Of a stretch of DNA of 64,000 bases, positions 59,370 through 64,000 are shown piece after piece; positions within the stretch are counted from its first letter, which is position 1; each line of letters begins with the position of its first letter. The stretch comes from Parietaria judaica. Lineage: Eukaryota; Streptophyta; Magnoliopsida; Rosales; Urticaceae. The notes beneath the pieces are model-generated. The model had not been told where the DNA came from. It did no database searches and saw nothing but the letters and a program-made list of their open reading frames with translations. A program made the position numbers and the translations under genes. The stretch covers positions 14,655,001 to 14,719,000 of the forward strand of contig OX940866.1 in the NCBI GenBank assembly GCA_954871525.1. Reading direction: 5' to 3'.

Positions 59370-60284
59370 AACGAGGTTCTTGATCTACTTACTATGATAA
59401 CGGCTCTGATGTTCTGATTTTCTAGCGGAAACGCAAGTTCATCTTTATCTTGAATATCCAAAAGAATTTCCAGTAGGCTCTTATCTTTATTTGATTTTTC
59501 CGACAATGTCTTGTCTGCTCTACAAGTCTCGACAATGGCTTGAAGTATTTCGTCGGAACACTTGAAATTTTTCTCGATTTTAGCCTGATATCCAGTGATC
59601 CATTGAAGCCAATTTCGGGAAGGGAATAACTCGGCTACACTCAGACCTCCGTTTTGCTTCATTCCTTGCTTGATGTTGGCGATGAGAGCTTCTTGATCTC
59701 TGCATTTCTTACCAAATGCCGCCTTCGCCGTCATGCCATAGATCGTTGAGAATATTTTCTCGCTGAGATTGACCTTTGTTCCTGAAGCAGCGTACAATTG
59801 TTCGACCAGAGCGGAGACCTCTTCTTCCCTGATCGATTGGAAAGACCGAATACGGGCCGGGTTCAGCAGCTCTTGCACGCAGATTTTTCGAAGCTGTCTC
59901 CAGTAATCTCCGTAGGGAGCGAATGATATGCTCTTGAAGTCAAAAAGGCTCGCAGCTAGAAAAAATGGCCTCTGGGAGAAGTTAACGTCATGAGTTCTCA
60001 ACATCTCCCGTGCAACCTCGGCCGAAGAAACGACGACATGGGACAGTTCTCTGCATATGCATCAGATCGCCGTGTTTTCGGGCCAAATCTCGCAGACGGT
60101 AATGAGGCAGAAGACAAGCGAGTTGGTGGAGATTTCCGATCACCGGAAGTTTCCATGGCCCTGGAGGTAGATTCGGCTTTAAGACCCTGGTCTTTTTGGG
60201 TCTTTTCGCAGCCGCTACTACCAAAATGAATGCGAAAGAGGTAAGAAAGAGCTTCACATAAAAATGGAAATCTAACTCAACCAT
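58646..60284 (-). pseudogene. CYP71-type cytochrome P450 with a frameshift
   Basis: Exon 1 is 60284-59393, exon 2 is 59275-58646, with a 117-bp phase-0 intron holding an (AT)n tract. The N-terminus has a membrane anchor ([14 protein letters not shown]) and the hinge [16 protein letters not shown]. Further on are APYGDYWRQLRKICVQELL, the I-helix DIFIGGSDSSATTLEW, ExxR in KETLRLHPPAP, the PERF motif, and the haem loop PFGARRRMCPG with its cysteine. These fit the CYP71 clan, CYP71D-like, ER-anchored monooxygenases of terpenoid or other specialised metabolism. At 60050/60051 the frame breaks just after LMHMQ. The following sequence resumes the family pattern ([17 protein letters not shown]) in another frame, consistent with a 5-bp deletion. 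Length is otherwise normal (about 508 residues). It is either a recent pseudogene, a null allele or an assembly error. Confidence 0.9.
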
Positions 60285-61390
60285 TTTCGTTTGCTTATTC
60301 TTTTTTATTAGATCTGTGCCGTGGAGTGATTTATTACATTTAATCGAGCTCTTTATATAAAGGTGTCATCCTTGCATTTCGGAATATTATATTATATGAC
60401 TATCAATCAATCATATATTATATTACTATAATAACGATCAAATACTCTAAATAACAAGTGGTTGCGGAATCATGGTGTGAGTGACGCAACTGGCGGCCGG
60501 CCGGGCAGCCATGAGTTGACCATCAACTGCACTGTTACTGGCCAGTCTTCACTTTGACCAGAATTAGATGCAGAAAAAAATAATATTTCTTCTATTATTT
60601 TTTCTTTCTTTAGTATTCCACAAGGTATATAACCCGCGGGAGAACTTTTATTTTTATACTTTTAATAATAGAAATCTGATAATTTCTTTTTAAAGTAATT
60701 TGATATTTTTCTTGTGCTGATAGTCATTTTTGTAGAATTAATCACATGAATTTTTTTTTAGAATTAATCACATGAAATTCATATGTGGTTGGACTAAATT
60801 AGAAGTATCTATTTTTAACGAAATGTATTATTTACATCCGTTAAAAGATATCAACACTATCGATTTTAAAAAAGAATTTCTCATGCACATATTTATACAC
60901 ACATATTATTCTAGTAAGAAGAGTTTGACATACATTTCAAAAGTGGTACAGTTTGTTGTGCTGACTTCTACAACTGCAAAATTAAAATCAAATAAGGTAG
61001 TCAACTTTTTTAAGTATCACAGATTAATCAAATTATGTTTGTAAATAATTTAGAGTGGGATTGGAAGTTAGTAGCTTACAAATTTGTAGGTCTCTAAATT
61101 TGCAATATTTTCTTATTACTTTTGGAGGACAAAATAAACGTATGTAATTTTGATGTCTAGAATTATGAGGACCAATAAAAAATATACTTGAAAAAAGTCG
61201 AAGCGTACCTTTCAATACAAAGAATATTTTAGTACGTTGGAGTGCATTCCAGAAACCCAAAATGAGATATCTGCACCTATATTCAGTAATGTTAATGTGC
61301 AAATTCGTCGTTTATTTAATACGCCATGTAACATAAAGTTATGAATTAATTAAATTTGTAATTAAGTAAATAAAAGGCTTTAAAGAATAA
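60285..61390. other. Upstream region of the P450 and spacer
   Basis: AT-rich. On the minus strand a TATATAAAG-like box lies near 60352, about 70 bp upstream of the P450 start and usable as its promoter. No other gene was recognised. Confidence 0.5.
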
Positions 61391-62020
61391 TTGATATCCA
61401 TAAAAGCTCACTTGCAAGGCCCAAAGCCGATCAGAACGTCTGGCCATCGCAAGGCCCAACGAATAGGAAGCTATCCGGCCCAAAAGCCCAAAAGCTATCC
61501 GTCGCCATCCAATAGAAAAGAAGGGCAAAACTGTCATATTTCCTACCCGGCCTCATCAATTCAAAATGGGCGGAAGACCAGAAGCACGAAGTCGAGTCCT
61601 CAACGGATCTATTTGGTCAAGAATCCAGCTCGGCATAGAACGCGCAGTCGTGGGACACGTGTCAGCAAGACGAGCCAGCCAGCCCGGTCAGCTCGGAAGA
61701 ACGACTCCAAGATTCCAGGAAGTCCAACGGGAAGATTTGAAGCCTATAAATACCAACCTCGGCCAAAGATCAACACACACAACTCCTGAGATAATACATC
61801 GAGAGCTCTCCTGTCCGACATTTTATCTACTAAGAGTTTTCCTTTGTATTTTTTCATTCTCTTAACTTTCTTCTCTCTTCTTAGACGTGATTTGCTGTCT
61901 GTAGCTATCCGTCCATGCTCACCATCGCAATAAACTAACAGAGGACGTAGTCAACTACCGCCTTGGGCCGAACCTCAATAAAAAACCCTCGTCTCATTTA
62001 CTTGCTTTCATATATATAAT
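61391..62020 (+). mobile_element. Probable LTR (solo or fragment) in plus orientation
   Basis: The segment begins near TGATATCCATAAAAGCTCAC and has a TATA box (CCTATAAATACC, about 61744). It then has a pyrimidine-rich R region and, at about 61940-62000, GAGGACGTAG ... GGGCCGAACC ... CTCGTCTCATTTAC, the pattern of plant LTR U5 regions. No partner LTR, primer-binding site or clear duplication was found. Confidence 0.45.
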
Positions 62021-62029
62021 ATATATATA

Positions 62030-63270
62030 TATATATAAAAGCAAGTAATTTGAATTACTTTTATATATGTGAGGATATTGAGCTTGACTATATCAATTAA
62101 TGTCCAAGACATTAAAATAGCCACCACGAGGAATCTGCGATCCAGGATTGCCGTAAAGCATTGATCCATGTGATCACTCCTTTAATAAGGTTAGACACTA
62201 ATTCTCGGATTATAAAAATCCTTAGTGTCTCATTTATGACTTCGTCATAAAATGCTACATTACTTGAGATATTAAACATCTCTTAATGTGATAGCATTCA
62301 AGTTCCTCCGTTATATCCAGATAACGAGAACTTTTTATTCACATGGTGAATTTATCAAGGACTATATTGCTAATCATAATTACTACTGTTACATAGAGGT
62401 TCTTTGTAGTCCGCTTTCACTGCGCACTCAGAAGTTCTAACAGAAGAGGTAATATGTTAAACCAATATTATCATGTTGTTTTAATAATTACATCGACTCG
62501 GTCTGTAATTATTTGTTTATATATCGAACTCAGAAAACCATAATTAAGCTAGTTAATGAGATTCTAGATGCAGGTCTCATTAACGTTCACGCTTCCGCTT
62601 TTAGGTTTATAACCCTTAAGCTTCTAAGATTTGAAAATTCACATTAATCCGACACGGATTTAATTATACCATAAATTTTTCTCCGAATCTTAATTATACA
62701 AATACAATCCTAAACAAATCCATAAAGATAATATCTAGTCAACCTTGCCCATTCACAAAGACAATTGACATTTATCCGCCATCGTCGTTTGACGATATAG
62801 GTAATGGACAAGAGAATCTGGATAGATAACATAGTAACCAGAGAGCAAAAGATTCTACCGCTTCTTTTCTCTCTTATTTATTAGGGAATAACCCTCATTA
62901 CTTCCCTAGCTATTAAGGCATTACCCTTCCGTCTATGCCTCTCTCACTCTAGATACTTACAGTACTTTTAAATTGTTAACTAAGTATCTTGGTTTCAGAT
63001 GTTGACTGTAGTCAATCTATTTTGTATTTCCCGCTATTATTCGTAATTAGACTTCTTCAATAATTATATGACGTTCAACGTATCTGTTTATATTAAATAA
63101 ACCCGTTGATAGTAGTCGATACTCGCAGTCTCGGGATTGCTGACATAGCTCCCACTACGGTTGAGTATCCTAATAATTTCTAATTATGACTATGGTATCT
63201 TATCTGGAAATCTTTTAAGATTTAACATCAATTCAAGTGAAACAAATCTACAAGCACCAAACTCACCTAA
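62030..63270. mobile_element. Retrotransposon-like non-coding sequence
   Basis: The style is that of long plant LTRs (moderate GC, no reading frame, TTCTAACA at about 62434-62441). Orientation and limits cannot be fixed. It may be host sequence between two elements. Confidence 0.25.
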
Positions 63271-63273
63271 ACT

Positions 63274-64000
63274 TGTAAGGCAGAAACCGCATTGTTGATC
63301 CCCATCTCGGCAATTTGCTTTGGGACCTTTCCGACCCCGGCGTTAGTGATTTGGCTAAGGAGACCGGCGGAAACCTTATGAACCTTGTGAAGCCCCTTGT
63401 CCCCGTACCAGGTGCAACCAGCGTTACATGTGATCTCTTTCTCCTTCGCCCCCTTTTGCGACTCAACCTCCCGGTTTTCTTCCCGACCACTAAGCCGGAC
63501 CCCCTAGGCTTCTCTCTTATTTGCTCTGGGAAGATTCCCTGGAGCGATTGACCTCTCGATGAGGCTCTTTCATTTTGGCTTTCTTAGAGGCCTTAGGAGC
63601 TTCCTCTGGAGCAGCCTCGCTCCTAGGCTTTTTACGAGCCTCAACCTTACCCCCGTCCCTCGGGCGATTTGCCGCAACCTCTACCTCTTTTTGAGAGCGG
63701 ACCGCATCCTTGGAAGGATAGGTCGCATCCTTAACAAAACAGGTAGATGCAGGAACATGGATACCTTTCTCTTCTGGCGCATTCTCCATCAGCGGCGCCT
63801 CCAACGTGTCCTTCCTGTCGTCAGAGATATTGACGACGTCCCCCACCTAAACCACCTTCAAGGCAACCTCGGAAGGTGTCGCCTCCGTTCTCTTCTCCGC
63901 TGATTGACGGGCAGCATCCTCGACGACCACCGTTGGGCTGGCCGTAACTTTCTTCGCAGCCGGAGGCACTAAGCTAGACGCTCTGAGCCGTAACTTTCCA
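63274..64000 (-). pseudogene. Broken coding fragment of unknown function, runs off the window
   Basis: On the minus strand a Lys/Glu/Ala-rich open stretch (63846-63517, with EAPKASKKAKMKEP) is preceded by related sequence up to the window end, interrupted by a TAG near 63848. After 63517 the coding pattern resumes in another frame (EITCNAGCTWYGDKGLHKVH, then SQITNAGVGKVPKQIAEMGI) and ends at a good splice donor (TAG/GTGAGT, about 63273). At least one frameshift and a TAG are present. I do not recognise the protein. A gene captured by, or part of, a transposon is possible. Confidence 0.4.

Noticed and set aside
60772..61044. A 90-codon plus-strand frame upstream of the P450.
   Set aside because: AT-rich composition without similarity to a known protein; such a length is expected by chance here.
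1..64000. tRNA, rRNA or other structured RNA genes.
   Set aside because: I looked for the A and B boxes of tRNA genes and for rRNA-like stretches and saw none. A covariance-model search would be needed to exclude small RNAs.

Overview
The window is nuclear DNA of a flowering plant, most likely a eudicot. Evidence: GT-AG introns, a chloroplast-targeted lipid-import gene (TGD2) split by introns, a SHORT-ROOT-like GRAS gene, a CYP71-type P450, AT-rich spacers with long (AT)n tracts, and very dense LTR retrotransposons and DNA transposons. The species cannot be named from the sequence.

Only three host genes are convincing. They are an intronless GRAS transcription factor (29998-31437, +), TGD2 in five coding exons (55385-57582, +), and a two-exon P450 (58646-60284, -) that carries a frameshift. 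The two genes TGD2 and P450 are tail to tail and about 1 kb apart. Nothing suggests that the three act in one pathway.

Layout. 75-5362: an old, dead Ty1/copia element (Copia-1). 6600-7640: LTR-like debris. 7664-23175: a CACTA (En/Spm-like) transposon holding a solo LTR (13266-21585), which itself holds a young copia element (Copia-2, 15102-20476). All three levels keep matching target-site duplications (ATT, TAATT, TTGCC). 25037-28301: a hAT element with a perfect 8-bp duplication. 29080-29595 and 33091-33550: small hAT-like non-autonomous elements. 35465-51770: a minus-strand chromovirus (Ty3/gypsy, Tekay/Del-like), interrupted in gag by a plus-strand Tat-like Ty3/gypsy element (41256-49469). 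61391-63270: LTR-like sequence. 63274-64000: a broken minus-strand coding fragment running off the window.

Copia-1 and Copia-2 are one family at two ages: about 25 substitutions between the LTRs of the first, 2 in 523 bp in the second. Comparing them shows how these elements decay: stop codons at CAG, CGA and TGG codons, deletions between short direct repeats, and a TATA-box change in the 5' LTR of the young copy. I found no completely intact autonomous transposon. The least ordinary object is the CACTA element. It combines a Transposase_32-like region, a truncated TNP2 transposase, a TNPA-like protein fused to a Ulp1-type protease domain with its catalytic residues present, and three blocks of two different palindromic repeats.
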